DNA from: CAZGXI01 sp964529715 | GTDB taxonomy: Bacteria; Chloroflexota; Anaerolineae; Aggregatilineales; Ch27 | Direction of reading: 5' to 3' | DNA: 64,000 nt | NCBI GenBank assembly: GCA_964529715.1 | Contig: CAZGXI010000008.1 | Span: forward strand, 62,001-126,000 | In this document: in pieces, positions 41,771-49,097 of the stretch | Numbering within the stretch: position 1 is the first letter of the stretch | How the letters are laid out: each line of letters starts with the position of its first letter | Program-made: the position numbers and the translations under genes | Notes under the pieces: generated by a model | What the model was told of the DNA's origin: nothing | Seen by the model: the letters and a program-made list of their open reading frames with translations, nothing else | The model's database searches: none

Positions 41771-43012
41771 GTGAGAGCACAACTCCAGACAGGCAAAACC
41801 ACACCGCTTCAGGCTACCGACCGGGCGCGGGCAACCACCTGGCGCGCGCTCAGTGTGATCTTCCTGATCATGCTGATGGACATCATCGGCATCATGATCC
41901 TCAGCCCGGTCACGCCTTACATCGTCCAGCGTTACAACAGCGATGCACTCACGGTCACACTGCTCACCGCAACCTACGCAGCAGCGCAATTCGTTGCCGC
42001 GCCGCTGCTGGGCAAATTGGGCGACCGCTACGGACGCCGCCCGGTGCTGTTGATCAGCGTGTTCGGCGCGGTGATCGGCTACCTGATCTTCGGGCTGGGC
42101 GGCGCGCTGTGGGTACTGTTCGTCGGGCGGCTGATCGGCGGGATCACGGGCGGCAACCTGTCCACCGCTTCGGCCTACATTGCCGATGTCTCCCGGCCCG
42201 AAGAACGCGCCCGAAACTTCACCCTGATCGGCATGGCGTGGGGTCTGGGTCTGGTGATCGGCCCGGCGCTGGGCGGCACACTCGGCCAGGTCGCCCTGCA
42301 AGCGCCCGCTTTTGCGGCAGCGGGACTGTCGCTGCTGAACGTGTTCCTGGGCTATTTCCTGCTGCCCGAATCGCTGCCGCCGGAACGGCGCGAAACCGCG
42401 CCCCTGCGTGCCCGCGACCTTAACCCCCTGGTGGCTATCGGCCAAATGGCGCGCAAACCCGGCATGGCGCTGCCGTTGCTGGTGTTATGTCTGTTCAACT
42501 TCGCTTTCAACGCCATCAATAGCACCGAGGCGTTGTTCCTGATTCAGAAGTTTAACGCGCAACCCTGGCATATCGGCTTGCAACTGGGACTGCTGGGCAT
42601 CGCGTTGGGCGTGGTGCAGGTCGCGTTGATCCCGCGCCTGGTGCCGCGTTACGGTGAGAAAAACGTCGCGTTCGCATCCATGCTAGGCCAGGCCGTCGGC
42701 GCGGTGCTGACCTTCTTGACCCCCATCTTCTGGACGATCTACCCGATCACCGTCATCAGCCGGGGCGTGAGCGGCTTCATCTTCCCGACACTGACCTCGC
42801 TGACCACCGCGCGCGTCACGCCGCAGGAAATGGGCGCGCTCATGGGCGTGACAACCGCCATCGGCAGCCTGATGAGTGTCTTCGGGCCGCTGTGGGGCGG
42901 CGCGGTATTCGACTACCTTATGCCCAGCGCACCTTACTGGACCGGCGCCATCGTCTACGTACTGGCAGCCATCGCGCTGGCGCGGGTCAAGGCGGCTCCT
43001 AAAACTGCCTAA
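41771..43012 (+). CDS. MFS transporter (drug/H+ antiporter type)
   Basis: 413 residues from GTG 41771 with AAGGAA upstream. Twelve hydrophobic segments are visible. The MFS motif A between helices 2 and 3 is GKLGDRYGRRPVLL, and TM5 has GMAWGLGLVIGPALGG (motif C, the antiporter signature). This resembles TetA/multidrug exporters of the 12-TM DHA1 family. The substrate is not predictable. The gene is divergent from the YvlD-like gene. Confidence 0.88.
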   Translation: MRAQLQTGKTTPLQATDRARATTWRALSVIFLIMLMDIIGIMILSPVTPYIVQRYNSDALTVTLLTATYAAAQFVAAPLLGKLGDRYGRRPVLLISVFGAVIGYLIFGLGGALWVLFVGRLIGGITGGNLSTASAYIADVSRPEERARNFTLIGMAWGLGLVIGPALGGTLGQVALQAPAFAAAGLSLLNVFLGYFLLPESLPPERRETAPLRARDLNPLVAIGQMARKPGMALPLLVLCLFNFAFNAINSTEALFLIQKFNAQPWHIGLQLGLLGIALGVVQVALIPRLVPRYGEKNVAFASMLGQAVGAVLTFLTPIFWTIYPITVISRGVSGFIFPTLTSLTTARVTPQEMGALMGVTTAIGSLMSVFGPLWGGAVFDYLMPSAPYWTGAIVYVLAAIALARVKAAPKTA

Positions 43013-43078
43013 GCGCGCCCAGACCCTTTTGGCTCGCGCCGGGAATGCGGTAAAGTTACCTGGGAGGAGATTCATCCC

Positions 43079-44191
43079 ATGCGCGTTGGGTTGCTGGCCC
43101 CTGAACTGACCGAATCGCACGGCTGGGGACGCTATACGCTGGACCTGGCGCAGGCGCTGGCAGCGCAAGACGTGTCTCTGATCCTGGTCACATCGAGCGC
43201 CAGTCCCAACGACGGGGGCATCCCACACGCAGGATACCACCCCATCCTGCCGCCGCTCGTCCCGGCCAGACGCTGGCTCACGCCGCGCAGCCTGCTGATC
43301 GCGCCGCGTCTTGCCGTTGCCCTGCGCGGCTGCGATGTGATCCACGTGATCGCGGAGCACTACCTCCCGACAGCGGCGCTGATCGCCGGAAAGCGCCCCC
43401 TGGTCGTGACGGCACACGGCACCTACCTGCCGATGAGCCTGCGACGGCGCGGAGTCGGTAGGTTGTTTCGGTGGGCAGCGCGGCGGGCGGTGATCCTGCC
43501 AGTTAGTCGCTACACGGCGGATCAGGTTCAGCGCGCCCTGCCCCAGGCCCAACTGTGCGTGATCCCCAACGGCGTGCACGCAGACCGCTTCACCATGCAA
43601 CCCGCCATTCTGCCGGAAAAACGCGGCCCGACCGTGCTCGGCGTCGGCGTGAACAAAGCGCGCAAGGGCTTTCACGTGCTGTTAGAAGCCATGGCCCAGG
43701 TCCGGCAGGCTGTGTCGGATGCGCAGACGGTCATCATCGGCGATACATCTGACCAGGCTTACGCCGCCGAACTGCGCCGCCTCGTCGCGGCGCACGGCCT
43801 GGGCGAGTCGGCGCACATCCTGGGCCGCGTGCCAGAAGAAACACTGCTGGGCTGGTATCACGCGGCGGACGTGTTTGCCCTGCCGGCGCTGAATGTTGGC
43901 GGTAAATTTGAAGGGTTCGGGTTGGCCTATCTGGAGGCATCGGCGGCGGGCCTGCCCGTGATCGGCACGACCGGCTGCGGCGCCGAAGACGCCATTGACG
44001 ACGGCGTGACAGGCCTGCTCGTCCCGCAGAACGATCCCCATGCCCTGGCAGAAGCGATCACCCGTCTGTTGCGCGACCCCGGCCTGCGCGCGCAGTTCGG
44101 GGCAGCAGGCCGGGTCAAGGCGCAGGCCAATACCTGGGATCACGTGGCGGCGCGAGTGCGCGAGACCTACAACGAACTTTGGGGAGGTTGA
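43079..44191 (+). CDS. glycosyltransferase family 4
   Basis: 370 residues with GGGAGGAGA in front of ATG 43079. GT-B fold: MRVGLLAPELTESHGWGRYTLDLAQALA at the N-terminus; VLGVGVNKARKGFHVLLEAM and EGFGLAYLEASAAGLPVIGTTGCGAEDAIDDGVTGLLVP in the donor-binding half, with both Glu of the E-x7-E motif. It begins a four-gene run (GT4, HEAT, methyltransferase, flippase) with tiny gaps or overlaps, which suggests export of a surface glycan. Confidence 0.88.
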   Translation: MRVGLLAPELTESHGWGRYTLDLAQALAAQDVSLILVTSSASPNDGGIPHAGYHPILPPLVPARRWLTPRSLLIAPRLAVALRGCDVIHVIAEHYLPTAALIAGKRPLVVTAHGTYLPMSLRRRGVGRLFRWAARRAVILPVSRYTADQVQRALPQAQLCVIPNGVHADRFTMQPAILPEKRGPTVLGVGVNKARKGFHVLLEAMAQVRQAVSDAQTVIIGDTSDQAYAAELRRLVAAHGLGESAHILGRVPEETLLGWYHAADVFALPALNVGGKFEGFGLAYLEASAAGLPVIGTTGCGAEDAIDDGVTGLLVPQNDPHALAEAITRLLRDPGLRAQFGAAGRVKAQANTWDHVAARVRETYNELWGG

Positions 44192-44193
44192 AC

Positions 44194-44865
44194 ATGAATG
44201 ACAACCCCACCGCCGTCTGGCGCGCGGCCATGAACGACGAAAACCACCCGCTCAACCGGGCGGTCTGGCTGCTGTTTACCGCCGATACCGACCCCGACTA
44301 CGCCGCGTATACCCTGATCAACCAGAAAGACGCCCTGCTCCCCTACCTGTATCAGATTATCGACACGCAAGACCTGTACGACGAAGCGTCGTTCGGCGGC
44401 GGCCATGCGCCGATTCACGCGGTGGAACTGCTGGGCCGCTGGCAGGTGGTCGAGGCTGCGCCGCGCCTGTTCGCCATCCTGGAGGATGCGCCCTGGGACT
44501 CGGAGGTCTACAAACAGGCCGTGTACTCCCTGGCGATCATCGGGCCGCAAATTCTGGATCAGGTGCTTGACCACGCCGAACAGGCCAAAGACATCGCCAT
44601 GGAGAGCGCGATGGCCGTCGTGCTGGGTGGAATGGGCCAGGGGAACGAACGCGCCTACGCCTGGGTCAAAGCGTGTATCGACGCTGCGCCCACCGAACAG
44701 AACCTGCAACTGATGAGCCTGATCCTGCTGCAAATCGACCCCCGGCGGGCCATCCCTTTTTTAGAAAAACTGCTCAAACAGCGCAAATACAGCGCCGAAT
44801 TCCGGGAAGAACTCCAGGAGCAAATCGAAGAGGCCCGCGCAGAGATGAAAAGAGGCGCCGCATGA
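44194..44865 (+). CDS. HEAT-repeat-like protein
   Basis: 223 residues from ATG 44194, with GGGGAGGTTG upstream. The protein is a row of short amphipathic helix pairs, for example HAVELLGRWQVVEAAPRLFAILEDAP, VYKQAVYSLAIIGPQILDQVL and a last IPFLEKLLKQRKYSAEFREEL. This is the HEAT/armadillo-like solenoid, used for protein contact. No enzyme motif is visible. It is placed within a glycan operon and overlaps the methyltransferase start by four bases. Confidence 0.75.
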   Translation: MNDNPTAVWRAAMNDENHPLNRAVWLLFTADTDPDYAAYTLINQKDALLPYLYQIIDTQDLYDEASFGGGHAPIHAVELLGRWQVVEAAPRLFAILEDAPWDSEVYKQAVYSLAIIGPQILDQVLDHAEQAKDIAMESAMAVVLGGMGQGNERAYAWVKACIDAAPTEQNLQLMSLILLQIDPRRAIPFLEKLLKQRKYSAEFREELQEQIEEARAEMKRGAA

Positions 44866-45632
44866 ACGCCCTCAAGCCCCTGGCCCGGCGACTGCTGCCC
44901 CGTCCGCTGTATCTGTGGCTGGCCCGACGCTACGAGGGTCTGTGGCGGCTGGTCGGCTACCCGCCGACGGCGCGCGTCGGCGCGACCGACTATGACGCCT
45001 ATTGGGATGCCAAAGCGGGTAAGCACATGGGGACGCTCTCGGCTACCCGGCGGGCGCGCGCAGACATCTTCGCGCGCCTGATCGCGCCGGGCAGCCGGGT
45101 GTTGGACGTGGGCACAGGCGACGGCGCGATCCTCAAATACCTGGTCGAGGTGCGCGGCATCGACGCCTGCGGCCTGGACGTCTCCCCGAAGGCTGTTGCG
45201 TTCTGCCGCGCGCAGGGCCTCCGGGTGGACCTGGCGGACATCAACCAGCCGATCAGCGCCTATCTGGATGGTCACTACGACGCGATCCTGCTCAGCGAGA
45301 TCATCGAGCATATCCCCGACCCGGAGCGCCTGCTGGACGCGCTGCGCAGCCACGCCGACCTGCTGATCGTCAGCACGCCCAACACCGGCTTTCACCAATA
45401 CCGCCTGCGCCTGCTGCTGGGCAAGTTCCCGCTGCAATGGGTGGTTACGCCGGGGGAACACCTACGCTTCTGGACGGTGCGGGATTTCCGCTGGTGGGCG
45501 CGGCAGCTGGGCTTCCGGGTGGTGCATCAGGAAGCCTACACCGGCACGCCGCTGCTGCGCCGGGTCTGGCCGAGTCTGTTCGGGCAGGGCATGGTGTACG
45601 CGCTGCGCCATGAGGCCGCAAACAAGAGGTAA
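44862..45632 (+). CDS. class I SAM-dependent methyltransferase
   Basis: 256 residues from ATG 44862 (ATGA overlap). Motif I is VLDVGTGDGAILKYL, with the acidic end of strand 2 in GLDVSPKAV and motif post-I in LADINQPI; SEIIEHIPDP follows as the substrate-side loop typical of UbiE/Ubi-like small-molecule methyltransferases. The first 70 residues are an unusual basic, Trp/Tyr-rich N-terminus that may bind the membrane or a glycolipid. Given its neighbours, an O-methylation of a glycan is likely but not shown. Confidence 0.85.
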   Translation: MNALKPLARRLLPRPLYLWLARRYEGLWRLVGYPPTARVGATDYDAYWDAKAGKHMGTLSATRRARADIFARLIAPGSRVLDVGTGDGAILKYLVEVRGIDACGLDVSPKAVAFCRAQGLRVDLADINQPISAYLDGHYDAILLSEIIEHIPDPERLLDALRSHADLLIVSTPNTGFHQYRLRLLLGKFPLQWVVTPGEHLRFWTVRDFRWWARQLGFRVVHQEAYTGTPLLRRVWPSLFGQGMVYALRHEAANKR

Positions 45633-46986
45633 ATTGATTCAAAACGCAAAACGCAAAACGCAGACCTTCCTCAGCAGCAAATTCGTGCGCGACACGCTCA
45701 CCCTCCAGGCGGGCAAGATCGTCCTGACCGGGATCAACGTCCTGGCGAGCATGATCGTGGTGCGCGGCTTGGGCGACACCGGCAACGGCCAGTACGCCCT
45801 GGTGTTAACCATGTACGGCTTGCTGATGACGCTTAACCTGACCGGCCTGGATGCCAGCACCGTCACCCGCCTGTCCGAAGCCGTCGGCATGAAGAACCGC
45901 GCCGAAACCTGCCATCTGATGGCGTTCTACGTGCAGATGTCGCTGCTGGTGGCGGTGGTCTTTTGCAGCATCGCCTTCGCTGCCGGGCCGACTCTCGCGG
46001 CGGCCTCCTACGGCGACGCCCGGATCGGCGAGTGGATGCGCCTGTATGCCCTAAGCCTGTTCGTGGAGCCGCTGTACAGCCTGAGCCTGATCACGTTGCA
46101 AAGCACGCACGCCATGCGCGCTTACGCCGCGCTGGAAAACGGCGGGATGCTGCTGGAGGCCGGACTGTTAACATTTGCTATCGTGGCCGGGGGCGGCGTG
46201 ACCGGGGTGATCCTGGCGCGGCTGGCCGGGGTCACGCTGCGGGCGAGCATCGGGGTGTGGGCCTATCGGCGGCTGCAAGCGCGGCGGCCAGAGGCGCTCC
46301 CGACCGTGCGCGACGTGCTCCGCGCCGCGCGAACCCAGTCGCCGCGCCCGTACTGGCGCTTCGGGATGCTGCTGGCACTGGATAAAAATCTGTCGATCCT
46401 GTACACGCTTCTGCCGATCCAACTGCTGGGCATGTGGGCCGGGGAAGAACAGGCGGGCTTCCTCAAGCTGGCGCTGGGCGCGTTGAGCTATCCGGCGCTG
46501 CTGTTCGCAGGCGTCCTGACCAACCTGGAGGCCCGGCTGCCCGCCGACGCCGGACGCAAGGATTACGTCCGCCTGGAGGATAACTTCCGGCGCGTGGCGC
46601 GCTGGATCGGGCCGCTGTCGGTGGGAATATTCGGCGCGTTCGCGCTCGCCGCGCCGGTCCTGCTGTGGCTGCTCTACGGCGATGAATTTATCCCGGCTAT
46701 CCCGCTGGCGATCATCCTGTCGATCTATGGCATGGTGACAGGCGTGGGCGGCATCTTTGCGCCGGTGTATCGCACACTGCGGCTGGCACGCGAGATGATC
46801 GCGGTCAAGCTCGCCGCGCTGCTGATCGTCGCCCCCCTCGGTGTGTGGCTGATCCGGGAGCACGGCGCGGTAGGCGGCGCATGGGCTATCAATCTGATCT
46901 ACCTGCTGTCGGTCGGTCTGACGGCAGCAGTCGTGTGGCCGCGCCTGCGCCGGTTGGCGCGGGAACAACGCGCAAAAAGCGCGTAG
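45610..46986 (+). CDS. polysaccharide flippase (MOP/Wzx-like)
   Basis: 458 residues with about 12-14 hydrophobic helices. The start LQAGKIVLTGINVLASMIVVRGLGDTGNGQYAL is the typical first helix pair of Wzx/RfbX and related flippases (LG..G.G.Y/F). No catalytic residue is needed. It would move lipid-linked sugar units across the membrane and fits the GT4 and methyltransferase genes before it. The start may be ATG 45610 or TTG 45634; the region after it has a short AAAACGC tandem motif, so the first 15 residues are doubtful. Confidence 0.85.
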   Translation: MRPQTRGKLIQNAKRKTQTFLSSKFVRDTLTLQAGKIVLTGINVLASMIVVRGLGDTGNGQYALVLTMYGLLMTLNLTGLDASTVTRLSEAVGMKNRAETCHLMAFYVQMSLLVAVVFCSIAFAAGPTLAAASYGDARIGEWMRLYALSLFVEPLYSLSLITLQSTHAMRAYAALENGGMLLEAGLLTFAIVAGGGVTGVILARLAGVTLRASIGVWAYRRLQARRPEALPTVRDVLRAARTQSPRPYWRFGMLLALDKNLSILYTLLPIQLLGMWAGEEQAGFLKLALGALSYPALLFAGVLTNLEARLPADAGRKDYVRLEDNFRRVARWIGPLSVGIFGAFALAAPVLLWLLYGDEFIPAIPLAIILSIYGMVTGVGGIFAPVYRTLRLAREMIAVKLAALLIVAPLGVWLIREHGAVGGAWAINLIYLLSVGLTAAVVWPRLRRLAREQRAKSA

Positions 46987-47040
46987 CTCCATCGATCACC
47001 GCGCGCTGCCTGGCACAGGACGTACCGGATGCCTTCCCAC

Positions 47041-47070
47041 AAAAAGGCGCGTCCCCTTCCGAGGACGCGC
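47041..47070 (-). terminator. rho-independent terminator of the small basic protein gene
   Basis: In minus sense: GCGCGTCC (47063-47070) ... GGACGCGC (47047-47054) stem, 8-base loop, then CTTTTT (47041-47046). It follows the stop of the 47113-47373 gene by about 43 bases and helps to confirm that gene. Confidence 0.82.
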
Positions 47071-47112
47071 ATGTGTACTCCTATTCCATTGAGGCGGGGA
47101 GGGCTGCACCCG

Positions 47113-47373
47113 CTACCGTTCGACCTGCTGCTCGACGGCCCGCTGGTTCGCCTGGACATGTTTGTGGCTGACCCCGAACATGCGGCGATGGGTAACGAGC
47201 AAGCCGCGAATGAGGCTGCGCCGCTGCGCCTGGATGCGCTCCCGCCAATGGGTAGTGCGCGCGGCGGCCTCGCTCAGGAGACGGCGGCGCGCCCGGCCCA
47301 GAAAGGCCCGCGCCTGAGGAGAGACTTCATAGGGGCGGTTCATAGCGGCCCGGTGCGAAGGTTTGACGGACAT
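47113..47373 (-). CDS. hypothetical small basic protein, divergent from the TIR-UDG gene
   Basis: 86 residues, strongly basic (many Arg), mostly helical: PQARAFLGRARRRLLSEAAARTTHWRERIQAQRRSL... with a final QANQRAVEQQVER. The start ATG 47371-47373 has AAGGAGG at good spacing; a sigma-70-like promoter (TTGACT, 47445-47450 in minus sense; 17-base gap; GATACT, 47422-47427) lies in front, and a terminator follows at 47041-47070. With all three signals it is very likely a real gene. I recognise no family. It could be a DNA-binding or accessory protein, but that is a guess. Confidence 0.7.
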   Translation of the reverse strand: MSVKPSHRAAMNRPYEVSPQARAFLGRARRRLLSEAAARTTHWRERIQAQRRSLIRGLLVTHRRMFGVSHKHVQANQRAVEQQVER

Positions 47374-47421
47374 GAATCGAACCCTCCTTGCTCCGATTTT
47401 CCACTACAACACTCCACTTTC

Positions 47422-47450
47422 AGTATCCACCCAGACCGCCGCCGAGTCAA
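47422..47450 (-). promoter_or_regulatory. promoter of the small basic protein gene
   Basis: In minus sense, TTGACT (47445-47450), a 17-base spacer and GATACT (47422-47427). Five of six -35 positions and five of six -10 positions match sigma-70 consensus. The start codon is about 50 bases further on. Confidence 0.65.
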
Positions 47451-47482
47451 GCGACGATTGGCATACGTTTTTGCCGCACCGA

Positions 47483-47500
47483 ATAGAATATTTGTTCTAT
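47483..47500. promoter_or_regulatory. operator-like palindrome between divergent genes
   Basis: A perfect palindrome ATAGAA-N6-TTCTAT lies in the 206-base gap between the small basic protein gene (start 47373) and the TIR-UDG gene (start 47580). It lies 33 bases upstream of the -35 box of the minus-strand promoter and about 80 bases before the TIR-UDG start, a usual place for a shared operator. No regulator is identified. Confidence 0.5.
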
Positions 47501-47579
47501 CTTAAGGCTGCACCGCGCACTGGGTTGCGCTAAAATAACGTCATAGGCCAGGGCATTTTTGCACCAGGAGCATCATCCG

Positions 47580-48668
47580 GTGAGTCGCATCTTCATCAGC
47601 TACCGCAGGCAAGACAGCGAAGGTTACGCAGGCCGTCTATATGATCACCTCAGCAAGCACTTCGAGGTATTCATGGACGTGGACAACATCCGGTCTGGCG
47701 AAGACTTCGTAAAGAAGTTAGAGGAGGCCCTTGCCGCCTGCGATGTGCTTATCGCAGTCATCGGACCGACGTGGTTAACGATAACGGACGAGTCGGGCCG
47801 TCGCCGCCTGCATCAGGAGGGCGATTACGTGCGGCTGGAGATCGCCAGCACTCTCAGGCAGTCGGAAAAGCGGGTGATCCCGGTGCTGGTCGGGAATGCC
47901 AGGATGCCCATCGCCACCGACCTGCCGGACGACCTCGCGGCGCTGGCCCGGCGCAACGCCGTCGAGATCAGACACAACCATTTTGAGCGCGACGTGCAAC
48001 AGTTGATCGACGACATTAAAGAGACCGCGCCTGCCAACCGCTTGCTTAAGCAGTCTTTCGATTCGGAGGCAGCGCGGCAGAAGGCCGCCGCGCTCAAGGC
48101 GTTGCGCGACGACCTGGTGAACGCTTCCACCTCCCCGCTTTACCAGGTCCGCGTGGAGAACCGCTTCTTCCCTGTGCCCGGCGACGGCAACCCGGACGCG
48201 CGCATCCTGTTCATCGGAGAATCGCCGGGCAAGTACGAAGCGCAGCAGGGCGTCCCATTCTGTGGACCGTCCGGCGAGGTGCTGGAAGAGATGCTCAGGA
48301 GCATCAACCTCCGGCGCGAAGACGTGTACCTGACTAATCTGCTGCTGGACAGCCCCGGCGAAAAGCGCGAACCTACCCCGGCAGAGATCGCCTTCTACGC
48401 GCCGTTCGTGGACCGGATCATCGACATCATCCGGCCTGCCGTGATCGCGCCGCTGGGCCGCTTCGCCACACAATACCTGCTCAAGAAGCTGAACCTGCCG
48501 GAACAGCGCGACAAGATCAGCCAGCTTCACGGCAAGCTGATCAAGGCGCAGATGCCCTATGGCGAAATTCACGTCGTGCCGCTATACCATCCCGCCGTCG
48601 TGCTGTACAGCGCCAGCCAGAAGGACACGCTGCGCCGCGATTTTCAAAAGCTCAGGCTGTTCACTTAG
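47580..48668 (+). CDS. TIR domain fused to uracil-DNA glycosylase-like domain, Fe-S cysteines lost
   Basis: 362 residues from GTG 47580, with AGGAG nine bases before it. Residues 1-150 form a TIR domain: SRIFISYRRQDSEGYAGRLYDHL, FMDVDNIRSGEDF, CDVLIAVIGPTWL and GDYVRLEIASTL, where Glu87 lines up with the catalytic Glu of NAD-cleaving TIR proteins such as SARM1. Residues about 165-362 match family 4 uracil-DNA glycosylases: GDGNPDARILFIGESPGKYEAQQGVPFCGPSG (motif A near 213-231), REPTPAEI, and YHPAVVL (337-342). The four cysteines that hold the [4Fe-4S] cluster in family 4 are replaced (positions near A182, S185, D257, Y273). The glycosylase part may therefore have become a DNA sensor that controls an NADase; this is inference. 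No other TIR or defence gene is adjacent. Confidence 0.85.
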   Translation: MSRIFISYRRQDSEGYAGRLYDHLSKHFEVFMDVDNIRSGEDFVKKLEEALAACDVLIAVIGPTWLTITDESGRRRLHQEGDYVRLEIASTLRQSEKRVIPVLVGNARMPIATDLPDDLAALARRNAVEIRHNHFERDVQQLIDDIKETAPANRLLKQSFDSEAARQKAAALKALRDDLVNASTSPLYQVRVENRFFPVPGDGNPDARILFIGESPGKYEAQQGVPFCGPSGEVLEEMLRSINLRREDVYLTNLLLDSPGEKREPTPAEIAFYAPFVDRIIDIIRPAVIAPLGRFATQYLLKKLNLPEQRDKISQLHGKLIKAQMPYGEIHVVPLYHPAVVLYSASQKDTLRRDFQKLRLFT

Positions 48669-48690
48669 CGTCTGGCGCGCCTCCGCACGC

Positions 48691-48912
48691 TCACGCCTTC
48701 CACTGATCGGGCGGCTGATCGTCATCGTCCCACAGCCGCCCGCCGAAGGGCAGCAGGTTGTCCGGCACGGTCTGGCCCGCCAGACGCAGCTTGCGGCGCT
48801 CGCAGCGGTCGAAGTCCCCCTGGCAATATATTTCCTGGTAAACCTTTTTGGCGGCGGCGCGAAAGTAGCGGAACATCGGGCACTTTTCCAAAAATTCGCA
48901 GCAGGTTGGCAT
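48691..48912 (-). CDS. small cysteine-rich protein
   Basis: 73 residues: CCEFLEKCPMF near the N-terminus, YCQGDFDRCERRKL in the middle, then VPDNLLPFGGRLWDDDD. The spacing C-C-x5-C and C-x6-C resembles a family of small uncharacterised proteins with CxFLxxCP and YCxGxxxxCARY motifs, perhaps metal- or Fe-S-binding. It is convergent with the TIR-UDG gene, stop codons 22 bases apart, and independent of it. GGTGAG precedes the ATG. Confidence 0.72.
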   Translation of the reverse strand: MPTCCEFLEKCPMFRYFRAAAKKVYQEIYCQGDFDRCERRKLRLAGQTVPDNLLPFGGRLWDDDDQPPDQWKA

Positions 48913-49017
48913 CTCTCACCCCCCTCATCCGCCGACATCACTTTCATTATAAGCCTGTTCTGACGGAGAGCTATGCAGGCCCGCCCGCTGCACTGGGGTG
49001 CCTATATACAGGGATAG

Positions 49018-49042
49018 CAGGAACACGACATACCGTGTCCCC
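49018..49042. repeat. GGGGCACGG-type dispersed palindrome
   Basis: CAGGAACACG (49018-49027) and CGTGTCCCC (49034-49042) form an imperfect stem around ACATAC. In the opposite sense it nearly repeats the palindrome at 63972-64000 (GGGGCACGG-tatgt-CCGTGTCCC). The region between the Cys-rich protein and PIN/TRAM genes is otherwise featureless. Confidence 0.5.
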
Positions 49043-49097
49043 ACCGGGAGCGCGCGGGATGTGGGTTTAATGCGCAGCAGAACTCCAAGCCCGGCGA

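Noticed and set aside
47029..47505. 158-codon plus-strand frame opposite the small basic gene
   Set aside because: It crosses a clear minus-strand terminator and promoter and lacks any ribosome site; the opposite strand has all signals.
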